Below are positions 39,207 to 52,095 of a DNA stretch of 64,000 nucleotides, piece after piece. The translations under genes and the position numbers were made by a program. This stretch comes from Strongyloides papillosus (taxonomy: Eukaryota; Nematoda; Chromadorea; Rhabditida; Strongyloididae), in contig SRSI01000003.1 in the NCBI GenBank assembly GCA_005656395.1, positions 310,001 through 374,000 on the forward strand, given 5' to 3'. Every line of letters starts with the position of its first letter. Position 1 is the first letter of the stretch. The notes below the pieces were generated by a model. It was not told the DNA's origin. It ran no database searches and saw only the letters and a list, made by a program, of their open reading frames with translations.

Positions 39207-39932
39207 TGTAAACTTATAATTAAGAAATTCTTAAGTATCAGTCAGCAAATAATTTACTTATTAGCCTACTGGTGATTAAAATCTTATCAAATTAGAGCAT
39301 TGTATATTTGATAATGTGTAGTAGAATTTTATGATATCATTAATGTATTACTGTTTAATTGTGTAGTGATGAGAAATTTATTTTCATGTAATGTTTTATC
39401 AAATTATAATTAACAAGATGGTAGAGGGTTTTGAATATACCAGCGATAGACATAACTCCGATTGGATTCATTTTAATTCTAAATGCATTCAAGTAAGGAT
39501 TTTTTTAATTGAAACTTACATAAGTGATTTTTAATAAGAGAAGAATGACTTCTTACATAACTGAAAAATTACATAAAGCACGTTTCTTGAGATTTGAATA
39601 AGTTTGGGCAAGTAAAAATGTACGTCTTACTTTTTATATGCTTAAACAATATCACTAAGTGACATTTTACCACATGGAATAAATATTTTCTTCACATTGT
39701 ACTCCGCGCGTTTTATGACTTTAAAATTTTTTAACAACAATCACACATCTCAAAAACAACTTTATGAAAGTCATAACAATATTAAATTTTTAATACATCT
39801 CCAAGAATACATTATTTTTTCAGTCCATGAATGTTTAATAAAAACAATATTAAATTCAAAAAACAAATCAAAGATTAATTAATATTTTATTTAAAATCTA
39901 CACATCACAGAATTTTTATATCACAATTTTAA
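39207..39932. other. Intergenic region between two minus-strand genes
   Basis: About 730 bp serving as the upstream flank of the DUF19-like gene and the 3' flank of the repeat protein. No gene is supported; a 61-codon plus-strand open stretch at 39697-39882 has no features. Confidence 0.45.
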
Positions 39933-42900
39933 TTAAATTATTGAAATCATCATACTTATTATAATCATGCATCCCAAAATCATACTAGACATAACTCCAA
40001 TCTCATTTGAAGAATTTTCTTCATCACCTGTCCTATAAGTTGTGAAATTTTTTGTTACCCAAATTTCTCCAATTGGAACATCATAAAGGCAGCGTAATGT
40101 TCCATTTGGATTCTTTTCCGTGTTGATGACATAATCTTTCTCCAACTTAAGTCTTCCCAACGCTCCAACTCTTGAACGTTGGAGACTTAAAACTGTTGTC
40201 TTGTCGTCCTTAAATTGAATACCTCTGAGATGGGTAAAGCTATTTAGATGTCTTGAACAATTTGCATTGTATCCTAGATCATTATAAGAATATTCCACAA
40301 CAGGATGAGTTTCATTTGAGATGGGTTGGTAGTTTTGGGACTTCTCAATTTCACCAATAGGGACTTTGTAGATGCAACTGAATTTTCCTTCTGGATTTTG
40401 AACAATATAAAAAAGGAGATTTTTTGTAGGCTTAAGATTACCCAGTTGGCTTAATTCCGCATCATTGAGACCCTCAACTTCTATTCTTTTATCATTTAGT
40501 TTGATGGTCTTGAGTTGAGTGTAGGTATTCTCCTCCCTTGAACAGTTAGGATGGAAATTCAGTTGATCATAAGCATATTTGACATCGGGGAGAGTTGTAT
40601 CTTCAATAGACTGGTATTCTTGGAATGTTTTGATTTCTCCAACCTGAAGTTTATAGACACAAGTGCATTTTCCTTTTGGATTGTTACCCTTAAAATAGAC
40701 AAATCCTTCTTCTAACTGAAAATTGTCTTTTGACTTGGAGACTGTGTTTTGAAGATAATCAGCTTCTACACTTTCATCATTGAACAGCATGGTCTTAAGA
40801 TTAACATTTTTTTCTGGTTCCATGGAGCAGTTTGGTCTAATGACGAGTTGATCGGAAGCATATCTAATAATAGGGTGATTTGTATTCGAAAAGTATCCAT
40901 ATGGTTGATGTGTTGAAAATTCTCCATAAGATAATTTAAAAACACAAGACAGTTTTCCTTTTGGATTGGTCCCCAAAAAGTTAACAACTTTCCCATCTGA
41001 TTTGAAGTTTCCTTTCCTTTTATCGCTTCTACTGTTGAGATCATTAACTTCAACACGTTCCCCACCAAATGCAACAGTTTTGAGGTTGACAGAATCACCT
41101 TGATCCATAGGACAATTTGGTGTAAGACGTAATTCACCACGAGGATATGTAAAAGGAGGGATATTTTGATCCTTGAAAGACTTATACTTTTGGTACTTTG
41201 AAATTTCTCCATAAGGAAGTTGATAAGTACAAGATAATGCTCCATTTGGATTGGTCCCAGTAAAAGCAACAAATTTGTCATCCTTCTTGAAATTTCCTTT
41301 TTGATTACCACCTGTTCCTTGAAGCTTTGCAACATCAATCCTTTCATTATCAAACATAACAGTCTTGAGAATGGTAAAATTATTGAGACTCATAGAACAA
41401 CTTGGTTTAGGGGGTAATCCATCATGACGATATGTAATTAAAGGCTTATTTTCATCTGCGAAAGATTCATAAGTTTGAGAGATTGAAATTTCTCCAAAAG
41501 ATAGCTTGTAAATACATACACATTTTCCAACTGGATTCTTGTTCATATAAGTAACATAATTTCCTTCTAACTTGAAATTGTCTTTTGAATTGTCGGGTGA
41601 TTTTTTAAGGTCTTCAACTTCTATTCTTTCATCTTTGACCGAAATCGTTTTGAGAATAGCATTGGTCTTTAACTCAACAGAACAATTTGCTTTGAAGGGC
41701 AGTTGATTTGAGGCATATTTAACATCAGGGAGATTTATGCTCTCAAAATATTCATATGCTTGACTCACTGAATATTCTCCATTAAACAATTTATAAATAC
41801 AAGATAGTATTCCTTTTGGATTGGTGTTCATAAAGGAAACCAATTCATCTGTCAACGTGAAATTTCCTCCTGTTCCACCGCCTGTATTTATAAGATCATC
41901 AATTTCAGTTCTTTCTTTACCAAACAAAATAGTTTTGAGAATAGCAGAGTTGCCTTGCTTCCTAGAACAATTTGGTTTAATAGACAAGTTATCACGAGAA
42001 TATGTAATAGGAGGCATTTCTTCATCTTTGAAAGGTTTATACGTTTGTGATGTATTAAATTCTCCATTAGGATATATATAAGTGCAATATATAGTTCCAC
42101 TTGGATTCTTATTTTTAAATTTAACAACACCATCATTCAACTCGAAATTTCCTTTTACTTTATTGTTTGTTTCATGGAGAGCTTGGACTTCAATATTTTC
42201 ATCATTAAAATAAACAGCCTTGAGTTGAGTGAAGATATTTAAATTCATAGGGCAGTTTGCTTCAGAGTTTAATTTGTCATACACATATTCAACGGCAGAG
42301 AGAACCTTATTTTTAAAGTCAAAATTGTTACCAATCATCGTATTTTGGACAACATCTATCCCACCTTCTACACAATTATCACAATAGTAATTTATTTTCA
42401 TAATTGCTGTTTCATTTAAAATAATATCTCTTTTGCCAATATTACCAGTCATACTAGGTTTTAAAATCTCTTTCTTAAATTCTTTTAACTTGTTGTCCTT
42501 TGAATACTTCATCAAAGACACAGCTACATTCTCATAATTGAAGAAATAAGATTGATCAGTGGTGCCATTATATATATATATGATAGAAATTTTCACGGGG
42601 AAACTTTTTGTTTCAACAAACCACCATTCTTTATTTGTTATATTAATTTCGAATTCTGAATCACTACTTATAATAATAGATGGAGGAGGATGGTAAACTT
42701 GTGTTATACCAATAGGTTCTAGAAATTCAATATCCTCAGAATTTATTTTGCCAGCTTCGAATGTGACCAATGTATCTCCTTTATATAGATATGGATGTTG
42801 TGAATTAAATTCTCGATAACCACTTTTTTCGCCAAATACAATTGTTCTCTCTGGAACACCGGAATTGTTTATCTTTTTTGTATAAGAGTGTGACATAATA

Positions 42901-43382
42901 TTTAACTGCTTATCCATTTTTATATTTAATTGTTGTCTTGTAGTAGACCTAATCACACGGTGGTCCCATTCCGTAAGAAGATGAGTTTCATCATTTTTAT
43001 AAATATTGAGACAGTTAATTTTTTTTGTTCCCTCCATGGTTCCAATATTATAAAATCTCCAATGATGTTGTCTTGCGTCTTTACTTTGAATAATTAAGGA
43101 TTCTTTTACAATATCATTAGGTCTCTTGTAAATAAGATCGAAAGGAGACGTTTCTGAACCTGGGTCCTTTGGTTTCTCAACATGTTCAGTTGGACACTTT
43201 ATGGCAATTATTTCAGTATTACTCATGACGTCATATTTTCTTGGGAAGCTTCTATAAAAGTCATAATTTTTATGATTATGGTCCTTATAAAAATATTTAA
43301 ATTGATTTTTGTAATCATCAGATCCATGACAAGAGCATATGTAGATTGAGTATACAGCCAATATCCAGAGAACTTTGAGCAT
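39933..43382 (-). CDS. Large secreted/surface protein with eight ~95-residue repeats
   Basis: A single uninterrupted exon of 1149 residues from the ATG at 43382. A signal peptide covers residues 1-20 (LKVLWILAVYSIYIC core). A unique region of about 340 residues with several N-glycosylation sites follows. Then come eight tandem repeats of about 95 residues, each with two cysteines. The first cysteine usually lies in a PNCS-type glycosylation site, and the second in an SCIYKL-type strand after NPKGK/NPNG; the repeat closes with a GE.S..Q.Y motif. The C-terminus is Ser/Asn-rich, then a hydrophobic MILGCMIIISMMISII with no basic tail, fitting GPI attachment. No known family is recognised. Each repeat looks like a small disulfide-closed beta module. 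Probably a displayed or secreted adhesion or host-facing protein (inference). Confidence 0.85.
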   Translation of the reverse strand: MLKVLWILAVYSIYICSCHGSDDYKNQFKYFYKDHNHKNYDFYRSFPRKYDVMSNTEIIAIKCPTEHVEKPKDPGSETSPFDLIYKRPNDIVKESLIIQSKDARQHHWRFYNIGTMEGTKKINCLNIYKNDETHLLTEWDHRVIRSTTRQQLNIKMDKQLNIMSHSYTKKINNSGVPERTIVFGEKSGYREFNSQHPYLYKGDTLVTFEAGKINSEDIEFLEPIGITQVYHPPPSIIISSDSEFEINITNKEWWFVETKSFPVKISIIYIYNGTTDQSYFFNYENVAVSLMKYSKDNKLKEFKKEILKPSMTGNIGKRDIILNETAIMKINYYCDNCVEGGIDVVQNTMIGNNFDFKNKVLSAVEYVYDKLNSEANCPMNLNIFTQLKAVYFNDENIEVQALHETNNKVKGNFELNDGVVKFKNKNPSGTIYCTYIYPNGEFNTSQTYKPFKDEEMPPITYSRDNLSIKPNCSRKQGNSAILKTILFGKERTEIDDLINTGGGTGGNFTLTDELVSFMNTNPKGILSCIYKLFNGEYSVSQAYEYFESINLPDVKYASNQLPFKANCSVELKTNAILKTISVKDERIEVEDLKKSPDNSKDNFKLEGNYVTYMNKNPVGKCVCIYKLSFGEISISQTYESFADENKPLITYRHDGLPPKPSCSMSLNNFTILKTVMFDNERIDVAKLQGTGGNQKGNFKKDDKFVAFTGTNPNGALSCTYQLPYGEISKYQKYKSFKDQNIPPFTYPRGELRLTPNCPMDQGDSVNLKTVAFGGERVEVNDLNSRSDKRKGNFKSDGKVVNFLGTNPKGKLSCVFKLSYGEFSTHQPYGYFSNTNHPIIRYASDQLVIRPNCSMEPEKNVNLKTMLFNDESVEADYLQNTVSKSKDNFQLEEGFVYFKGNNPKGKCTCVYKLQVGEIKTFQEYQSIEDTTLPDVKYAYDQLNFHPNCSREENTYTQLKTIKLNDKRIEVEGLNDAELSQLGNLKPTKNLLFYIVQNPEGKFSCIYKVPIGEIEKSQNYQPISNETHPVVEYSYNDLGYNANCSRHLNSFTHLRGIQFKDDKTTVLSLQRSRVGALGRLKLEKDYVINTEKNPNGTLRCLYDVPIGEIWVTKNFTTYRTGDEENSSNEIGVMSSMILGCMIIISMMISII
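40029..42293 (-). repeat. Eight in-frame ~285-bp coding repeats
   Basis: Starts of units in protein order: VEYVYDKLNSEANCP, ITYSRDNLSIKPNCS, VKYASNQLPFKANCS, ITYRHDGLPPKPSCS, FTYPRGELRLTPNCP, IRYASDQLVIRPNCS, VKYAYDQLNFHPNCS and VEYSYNDLGYNANCS. Spacing is nearly constant at 95 codons. Units 2-7 are more alike to one another than to units 1 and 8, as expected if the array grew internally. Long open stretches in other frames here are a by-product of the repeat composition. Confidence 0.85.
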
Positions 43383-43390
43383 TTTATCCA

Positions 43391-43400
43391 CTGTGTGAAA
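43391..43400 (-). promoter_or_regulatory. Putative trans-splice acceptor of the repeat-protein gene
   Basis: The minus strand reads TATTTCACACAG eight bases before the ATG at 43382, a good nematode acceptor. Either a spliced leader or a non-coding first exon joins here. It argues against the upstream non-ATG start at 43391. Confidence 0.45.
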
Positions 43401-46400
43401 TAAAAAACCATAATTTTTATGGAAAAACTATCTCTATTAATAAAAAAAATTCAATAGATATTTTGAATATAGACCGAATTAATTTAAATTTCACTAATTT
43501 TTCAATAAATTAATGCATAATTATATTCTATTTCAATCAAAATTTGAATAACAATTGTATAAAAATTTTAATAATATTCATTTTATTGTAATTTTAATGG
43601 TAAAATTAAAAAATGAATATATCTTTTTTGCAATCGTCTAAATATCATTTTTCATTTTATTGTTTCTATGCATACGATTCATCTAACTTGCAACTATTTT
43701 CATTTACCAATTAAACGGGTGATACAAAACAGCATTATCTTCCGAGAATTCAAGAAAATTTAAGTATATACTTCTATTATTAACCTAATGGTTTATTCTA
43801 TGGCACTTCTAATTATTCATTTTTGTATTTACACGTATTAATTTATCTATAGTCGAGAATAGTACTGTTTACATTTTAAGAAACAATTTCCTTATGCCAG
43901 TAAATATAAAAAGCCACTGTAAAAGTACAATCAGCCATAATTTTCCAAGAGCTAGAAAAATATTGGTTTGGAATTTGGAAGAATTATATAAGCAATATGA
44001 TTTTCTCAAAATAATTTCTAAAAAAAAGAAACGACTTAGAAAAATTAAAATATCGATAACACTCACAGACTTTCTCGGGAATGCTTATATAAAATACGCA
44101 TACATTCAACCAAACATTTTGATATATACGAGGTATAATAAAGCAGCATAAGGATTATAAGCAGGTGAAAGGCAAAGATAGTACCAAATCGTTATATAAC
44201 AAAACAGTCGTTTTTAAAAAGGAAATTTGTCTTCTGCCAACTTCTAACTTATAAATCATACTTTTAGTTTAACTTTTACATGGAATCCGAAAAATCAAAA
44301 ATAAATTTTTTGAATAAAAACGTAAAATTATTACAAATGAATAATTAACAGTTGTTTGTAAGAGAAGTAATATTCAATATTGTTAATTATCTAAGTTAGA
44401 TGGTTAATCATTTTACGCTTAGTAAGAGGTAAGAGTATTTTATTTCATAACAAGCGATACATTTGTACAATTAAAAATGACGAAAAGCATGAAACTTGCC
44501 ATCAAATACATACGAAAAATCTTGATTTATTCTTGCACTAAAAACATTGGTTTTTTATTTTTTCAGCTTAAGTTTTTGCATGAAAATAGTTTATTGATAT
44601 TTCAAAGAGATTACTCAAATACACAGTAATTTATGATACATATAAACATTAACATTTGCATCAATTTAATCAAAAGCACACTTAAATAACAAAACGAATA
44701 ATATTTTTATAAAGTTACAATGTAATCAAAAATTTGGTATCGTTGTATTATAAATATAACAAATACGGCTTGTTTTTATTATCTGATCACGATTAAAAAT
44801 TAACACTTTACTTCCTATAAGTGAAATTTTTTCTATTCGTAAATATAATTTTAAAACACAAGATTTTACTGAAATATTAGGGAAAATTTGGATTATTGCA
44901 AATTTAGATAAAGAGTACATTAAACTATTGAAATATTTAAACATCTTTTGATTGTCCTTTTAATAATAATATTTATAATATAACAGTTGTACCAAGTATA
45001 TAACTTTTTTTTACAAGAAAAACAACACTTTTTATTTTTTCTGTTCCATTAACTTAAATAAGATTGCTTAAAATAAAGTAAATCAATATTTATTGTTCTA
45101 CTAATTTTCACTAATACAAAAAAGTACAATATTACATTTAGTTTTTATTGATAGATTATTGTGTAAATGATTTTTCATAAGTAAAAATTGGGTATTATTT
45201 AAAACTTTTAATTTGAATATAATATACATTATAAAATTTAACTATTAAAAAAAGAATATTTATTTAATCATTACATTATATATCACCTTATTTTATAAGG
45301 ATTAACGGTAATAATCTATTACTAATATAGTAGCTAAAAACGTGTAAAAAATTATAATATAATAGTTGAGAAAACAAAGATTTATCACTTTTTAAAGAAA
45401 TGTGTTAATGTACACCTAGCTCATCAAAAAATAAATGAAGGTAGTGTACCGTTTTCGAAAGAAAACAACTATTTAGATACTTTATCAAGTCTATTCTCAA
45501 AGATTTAATAATTTTATAAGAATACTTTTAATGTAGAATTGTTCTCTTCAAATTTAAATAGAAGCACTTTGTTTACTTTTAGAAAACTAGAAAACAAAAA
45601 GTAATTAAATGAAATATATAGTGTAAAATCAATAAATTAGTCTATGTTGTGTCCTAATAATAAAAAGTTTTATCGTTGAAACATAAATTTATATTGCGTT
45701 CATAATAACATTTGAATATTTTTAGTTGGCAAGAAAAATTTCAACAACTTCATCTAATAAAAATACAATTACTAAGGTACAACAAAAAAATTATGTTCTA
45801 ATAAACATATACTGTTAACATAGAAACAATAATCAATGATAGAATTTATTATAAAATGAATTAATTAAAACATAAATTTCTTTAGTTAATTCTACAAAAA
45901 TAGTCTTAAAAAGTTTTAAAATAACAGAGAGAAATTGTCTGTTTAAATTTATTTTTGTGATAAAAATATTACTTTTAGGAAAATCCAACTTGTATTTAAA
46001 TTTGGTAAAAAAAACATTTTTTTTAATAAACTTTGTAACGATTAACTACAAAATTTTTATCCATAAAAGAAATTTTTATTGTGAAATTTGTGAGTAATTA
46101 TTAATCACTTTTTTAAATGTCAAACACTTTAAAAGTATTTTTGATATGTTCGTATTAAAAAAGAACGATTTCTTCTGTTTCGTAGTATATCCTGACTAAC
46201 CAATAGCTATAAAAAGTGGAGCGTATATTTTAGTAATTTCAAAGAAAAACAATCCATAAAAACTTTTCAAAGATTAAAATAATCAGTAACAGATAACAAA
46301 AAGAAGTAAAATAACCATTAATTTATTAACTTAAGGATAAAACTTCCCATTTTAGGATATTTAAAGTCAAACTTACACAATAGCGATAACAACCGAGTTC

Positions 46401-46419
46401 TTTTAATTCTTTATCTTTA

Positions 46420-47110
46420 CACGCAAAATTTTTTCCATCATTTTGTTTTCCAAAATAATATTCAATTTTATGAATTTTTATAAAACCTCTTCATTTTGTT
46501 ACCTACCTTTTCATTTTGTTCCCTAAAAAATAATGAATATTCAAACATAATAAAAAATAATATCTAATATTTTTATCAATAAAATTTATTTTAAAATAAG
46601 CAATTAGAAATAAAAATCGTGTGATTTAAATATATTTTCGATAACGGATAAATAGTCTAATAGAATTAATTTATCTATTAGTTTAAAACATTAACTAGTT
46701 AAAAATAAAACATAAAAGTTATTTATATTCAAAAACTTGAGAATACATAAAATGTTTCATGAAATAATAATGTTAAATTATTACGTTAAAATAATTAAAG
46801 TACAGTAAAATATTTATTATAACAAAAATAACATTACGACAGATAAAATTATGAATAATAAGCTACTTTAGAAGTTACCTAGTAGATTTTCATTTTCTTC
46901 TACATATTATTTTTCTACTAGTTTTTTTGTCCTAAAAATAATTTTTAAATAATAAAACATCATTTATATTTTAGGTAACAAAATGAAGAAACAGAGAACA
47001 AAATGAAAAAATAGGAAACAAAATGAAGAAGTAGGAAACATTTTGTGAAAATTTGAATTTTAATATTTTTTGGGTAACAAAATGATGGAAAATTTTTTTG
47101 TGTGCATTAA
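46420..47110. mobile_element. Foldback-like inverted-repeat element
   Basis: Imperfect inverted arms of about 115-140 bp (about 46420-46534 and 46969-47110) flank about 430 bp of non-coding DNA. The outer ends match as ACGCAAAATTTTTTCCATCA against TGATGGAAAATTTTTTTGTG. Inside the arms are short tandem units of exactly 20 bp. Tandem repeats within inverted ends are the layout of foldback (FB/Galileo-type) elements. No transposase or clear target duplication is visible. Confidence 0.6.
46971..47040. repeat. 20-bp tandem repeats inside the right foldback arm
   Basis: Three and a half consecutive 20-bp units of the type TAGGAAACAAAATGAAGAA, in register at 46971, 46991, 47011 and 47031. The opposite arm carries two units in inverted orientation at about 46485-46524 (CCTCTTCATTTTGTTACCTA, CCTTTTCATTTTGTTCCCTA). 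Confidence 0.8.
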
Positions 47111-50100
47111 TATTCTCTATACTGATTTTGTGAATATTCTGTCAATTAGAATTGTCGAATTTTATAATTGTCCTAATTACAATTTTCTACACACATAAAT
47201 CAATTTTATTTTTTCCTAAAAATTTTTTATAAACATTAGATATTAACTTATGCAATCAGTATAAGATTTCAGAACTTTTAAAATTTTAGTTTCTAGTTAA
47301 ATAATTTCTTCGAGACTTTTTATTATACGTTTTTTAAAGCGTCCTTCAGAAATAAAAATATACTATATTATGGTTTGAATAACTCTAAAGTGTATTTTCC
47401 TATATCTTCAAAAAAATCGTGGAAACATTGGACACTTTAAAACAAAAGGGTGATTTTAAAAGCTATAATCAATCAATTTTAACACTCTTTTACCAAAAGC
47501 ATTAAGAATTCAAATTGTTGAACATAAATGTTTGTCATAGTTTCCAAATATTTTTTGCACTTTTTTGATATAAAATTCAACAACTATAAAAAATTTATTT
47601 TTAACACCCCCGTAAAAGTTTTATAATTTACTTATAGCATCCTCTTTAATAGGAATTTCCGGTGCATTATAATCCTTTGCATATTTTTTGAAAAAGTAAA
47701 TAACTAACAAAGAATAATTATGTCTGATAAAAATAAATAGTTAATTAACTATGAGAATTTCAACAAAACATTCAGTCAATGAAGAAAATACACTAAGAGA
47801 ATATAAAAGACTTTGAAAAAAGTAGTATTGTAAATTTAGAATCTTTAACATAATATACTCTCTCCTTTTCAAGTAGAAGAATACGAATTAGAATTACATC
47901 AAGAAAAGTTTATTCTGCTTCTTATGAAATTTTACAGCTTAATATACTAAAAAACAGATTTCTTAATGTAAAACAAAGTTTGTAGTGTTATTTTTTGTTT
48001 TCAAAAATTAAATTATCTCTAACAATACACATCTTATGATAAAACTTTACTAAATTTACATATTTTGAGCGTTACAAAGTGTCAAGAATCTCTTCAATGT
48101 TTTCTTAAAAAACTTTTAACTTCCAAAGAATTTATCTTGATCAAGTTCACCATCATGCTTTCAATAATCCATTTAAAAAAACATTGTTAAAAGTTGATTG
48201 TATCATTTACAAGCGATCAGGAACTTGATTGTCATAAAAATTTCTAGATATATTTTATTGTAATATTTCCTCAAAATATCATATAAATAAAAGAAATAGG
48301 TATGATATTTAAAAAAAATGAAGGAATAAGATGTATTGAAAGAATGCGATTAATCTACAATAACACCAAATAGTTTGGTAAAAATGATGCAATACCTAGA
48401 AAATTAAAATAAGCATATTATATTAACAATGAATACTATTGATAAAAATATACCTTAAAAATAATTAAATAGAATTATAGTAATAGTTAAAACATTTTTT
48501 AGAAGTTTTATAACTATACATATTGTTTTAGAGAAAAGCCTAAATTAAATTTTAAAATACTTGGTATCTATTATTATTACAACAAGGAAAGCATAAGATT
48601 TTATGATTTGAATTGGTATTATAGACTAAATATATAAGAAAGCTTTACGATGCTTAAAGTTGTTTTTAATTGTTTACTTACTAATAATGTATCATAAATT
48701 TGAGTGTGTAAAAATATTATATATTAAAAAAACTTAATGTTTAAACTTTTTCTTAACTATTTATATGTACTGGAAAAATATTCATTTATAGCAATCAATA
48801 AAACTAATATCAGCTAGAGATTTTTTATTAAAATTACAAAAAAAATAATTAATAAATGAAGTATAACATTGTAAATTAAAAAAAAATAGTATTATTATAT
48901 ATTATTTTATAAGTTATTATTGTATCTGCGAGATTAAATTAAAACCTTAGAAAACTTTTATCAAGTTTATCATTGATATTCTTCAGAATGTTTTTTTAAA
49001 AATGTAACTAATTATCAACAGCAGTTTAAATTACTCTAAATTACGTTTTTCAATGCAAATTTTTTATTACTCTTCTTAATGAACAATTCTATTTGTATAA
49101 AAAGGATTTTTTGATTCATATATGAATCCAAATAAAAAGAAGATGTTTCAAAAATTAAAAATATTATTTATTTCTGAGAACAATTTTAATAGAATTAATG
49201 TAAAATGATAATAAAATAACACAAAAAATTAAGCATATTGTAGTCCAACAAGATCATGGGAGACTCTAAGAACTCATAAAAATTACACGTTCAATTTAGT
49301 TTTCGATTTATAACTTTTATATGAATATAAATGGCATATGTTAAGACCATAATAAAAATTTAATTTTTATATATCTAACAAATTCTTATAATTATATTCA
49401 TTAACTGACATCTTCTATATATATTTCTATTAAGAGGTTTATACATATCCCTTTAAGTCTTACAAAAGATTTTACAAAATAAATAAATTTTTATTGCTAA
49501 ATTTTATATTTCAAACATTGGTAGTTTAAAAAAATACTAAATATACAATAATCTAAAAAGATGCGAAGAAATTTTTCTATTAAATAATAATTATGTGAAA
49601 AAGTAGAAAATTATTAAATTTTTGTTAATCATATGTAAACAAATAAGTTGTAATTTGTAAATTAAAACATATTTTTAATAATATTTTTCTGTATCATTAA
49701 TGTTAGAAAAGATAATATTTGGATCTCGCACCTTGAAAAATATGAAATTTGTAATATGTGTCTACTTATAACTTCCTTCAAATTAAATTGCAATTAATGG
49801 TTTTATAATTATTCAGTAGAGTTTTTTATTCAATCAAAATAGCAAATTAATATTACTTACAAATTATCCACAAAAAAATTTTAATAAAAATTTTGAAAAT
49901 TTTTACACAAATCTGATTTAGCCATTTGACATCTATATTCACGATATTTTATAGAGAGATAAAATAAACTATATTTTTTAAAAAGAAACGGTAAGATATC
50001 AAGCAATAACATCTTTAGAATGTAGAAATATAAATGTGTTAGATTCTAAACAACTAAATGCTTTATAGATATGAAAGAAGTTTACGATCAAAATTAGATA

Positions 50101-51533
50101 ATATTCTTATATTATTAAGAATAAATAAAAGCTTAAATGTTTGAAAAAATTACCATTTTTGTTCAATTTAAAAAGTTATTTTTTCTTTCATTCATTTTGT
50201 CACACTTTGTTGTTAATAATATTTTTTTATATATTTTAAGTTAACTAAGAATAAAAATTTAATTTAAGTATTTTTAAGTTAGAATAAATGATATTAATTG
50301 AAGAAATAAAATTTGTTTGGTATTTTTTTAATTTTAAATTAAGTTGTTTTGTTTATGTATAGTGCAACTAATTTGATAAAACTATGTATAACAGATGAAG
50401 AAGATAAAAAAAAACTGATGTGTTTAATAGAATTCCTTGTACGGAGTAACAAAATGTGAATACCATTTTAAATAAGTGATTATGAGATACAAATTATTCT
50501 AAAAATTAACAACAAACTAATACGTCATTTTATAAGACTTGGTGATATTGATTTTAAAAATGATATAAAAAGTAATAATAACAATTGAGATTTTCGAATA
50601 TTAATCGTTACGTGAGAAAAGTTTTTTTCTTGTAAAATAAAGAAAATTTTTAAAATAAATATGATAACACACAAAAAAGACCCATATCAATGTAAAATGT
50701 AGTAACTTTGTCTCGCTTGATAAGATTCAAATTTCTTTAACTAGTGACTGATTTCATCGTAATTATTTTGCATATAAAGATTAGAGTTTTAATTAAGAAT
50801 TAATTAGAGTAAGGTACCACCTTTCTATGATGTTATTTTTATCTTAGAACATAAGTTATTTTCTACAATACATTTCAAAATATTAGATTAGAAATGATTT
50901 CCTAGTAATATTGGTTTTATTATTATTTTAGGATATATTTAAATTTCTAAGCTTAATTTTGTCAGCAGAATGTTAGAAAGAATGTTTTTTATTAAAACGC
51001 TTATAACTTTACACAAAATAAAGTTTTAATAATTTATTTTAAATATATTATAGAAAACAAGTTGAATTTTAAGGTGAGCATAATATCATAAAATATCAAA
51101 ATAAATATAAGTTACATAACTTCAAAATGTCGTATAGACAAATTTTTGTAAAAAAGATAGTAAAATTTGTACGACAAACTGATATTTTGTGTCGTTTACA
51201 ATATTTTTGCTGTCACGTGATATTCTTAAAATTCTATTAAAATTTTATTTTTTGAATGGGTGGGACATTTTATAACATTTCATCAACATTTGTCAAAAAT
51301 TTGTCCTTTTTATTATTCAAAGTTGTTTATGAAAAAATGTTCAGCAATTAAATCTTCAAATTTATATAAAAATAATTTATTTTTTTTAAATTGTACAGTT
51401 TTTTGTAGTTTTTAATTTGCTTTTACTTAACAAAATTCATCATTTTCTAATTTACTTAAACTTAATTTATTTAACATTAAAACAATAGTTTGAAAAAAAC
51501 TTGTAAAAATTTTAATATATAAGGTGACCCGTT

Positions 51534-52095
51534 TACGGCTCTTCAGATATTCACATATATAATTCTGCTTATTTTAAAAATGAAAGTGTGGTAATACAAC
51601 TATTTTGTAGCCAAGAAACATACAGTTAGACTTTTATAAATTGTAAAAAGAAATTTGGATTCTGTGCAAAGTTATTATTCTTCGAAACTAACGTACAATT
51701 TTGTATCTTAAATAAATGAAATTTTTTACATCGGAAGATATCTTTATGATTGCGTGTGATTATGAAAAAGTAAGTTCATTATTACATATTCCTAAATATC
51801 ATAACTATAAAGAATGGCCCAGGTAAGACCTTCAAGATATTTTTATGTACAACTCTACTTATTCTTGAACTAATATGTAATAATATAACAATTTGTAACT
51901 AACATACATATCATTTTAGTTTTATAAGTTTCATAAACAAATCTGGATTCCATTCGATATTATATTTTCAAAATTTAGGTTCACTTTTTAAATTTCAATT
52001 AGAGTGACTTTTTATATGAAAAGATTTTTTTATGATTGTTGCTTATGGTAAAATAGTAAAGAGTAAAAAATAAAACTGTTCTTGTAACGTAATCT
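51534..52095. repeat. Diverged ~280-bp tandem duplication
   Basis: Two consecutive segments (about 51534-51814 and 51815-52095) share ordered landmarks: CTTCA.GATATT, CT.CTTATT.TT, TTATAA.TT...AAA...T.TGGATTC, and TTTATGATTG near the end. Identity is modest, so it is either an old duplication or a relic of a repeat family. No coding potential is seen. Confidence 0.4.

Noticed and set aside
40766..41353. 195-codon minus-strand frame inside the repeat protein
   Set aside because: Alternative frame kept open by the periodic coding repeats; the 1149-residue frame explains the region.
43869..44151. Overlapping frames on both strands (65 and 85 codons)
   Set aside because: Two mutually antisense chance frames in AT-rich DNA with no signal, domain or splice context.
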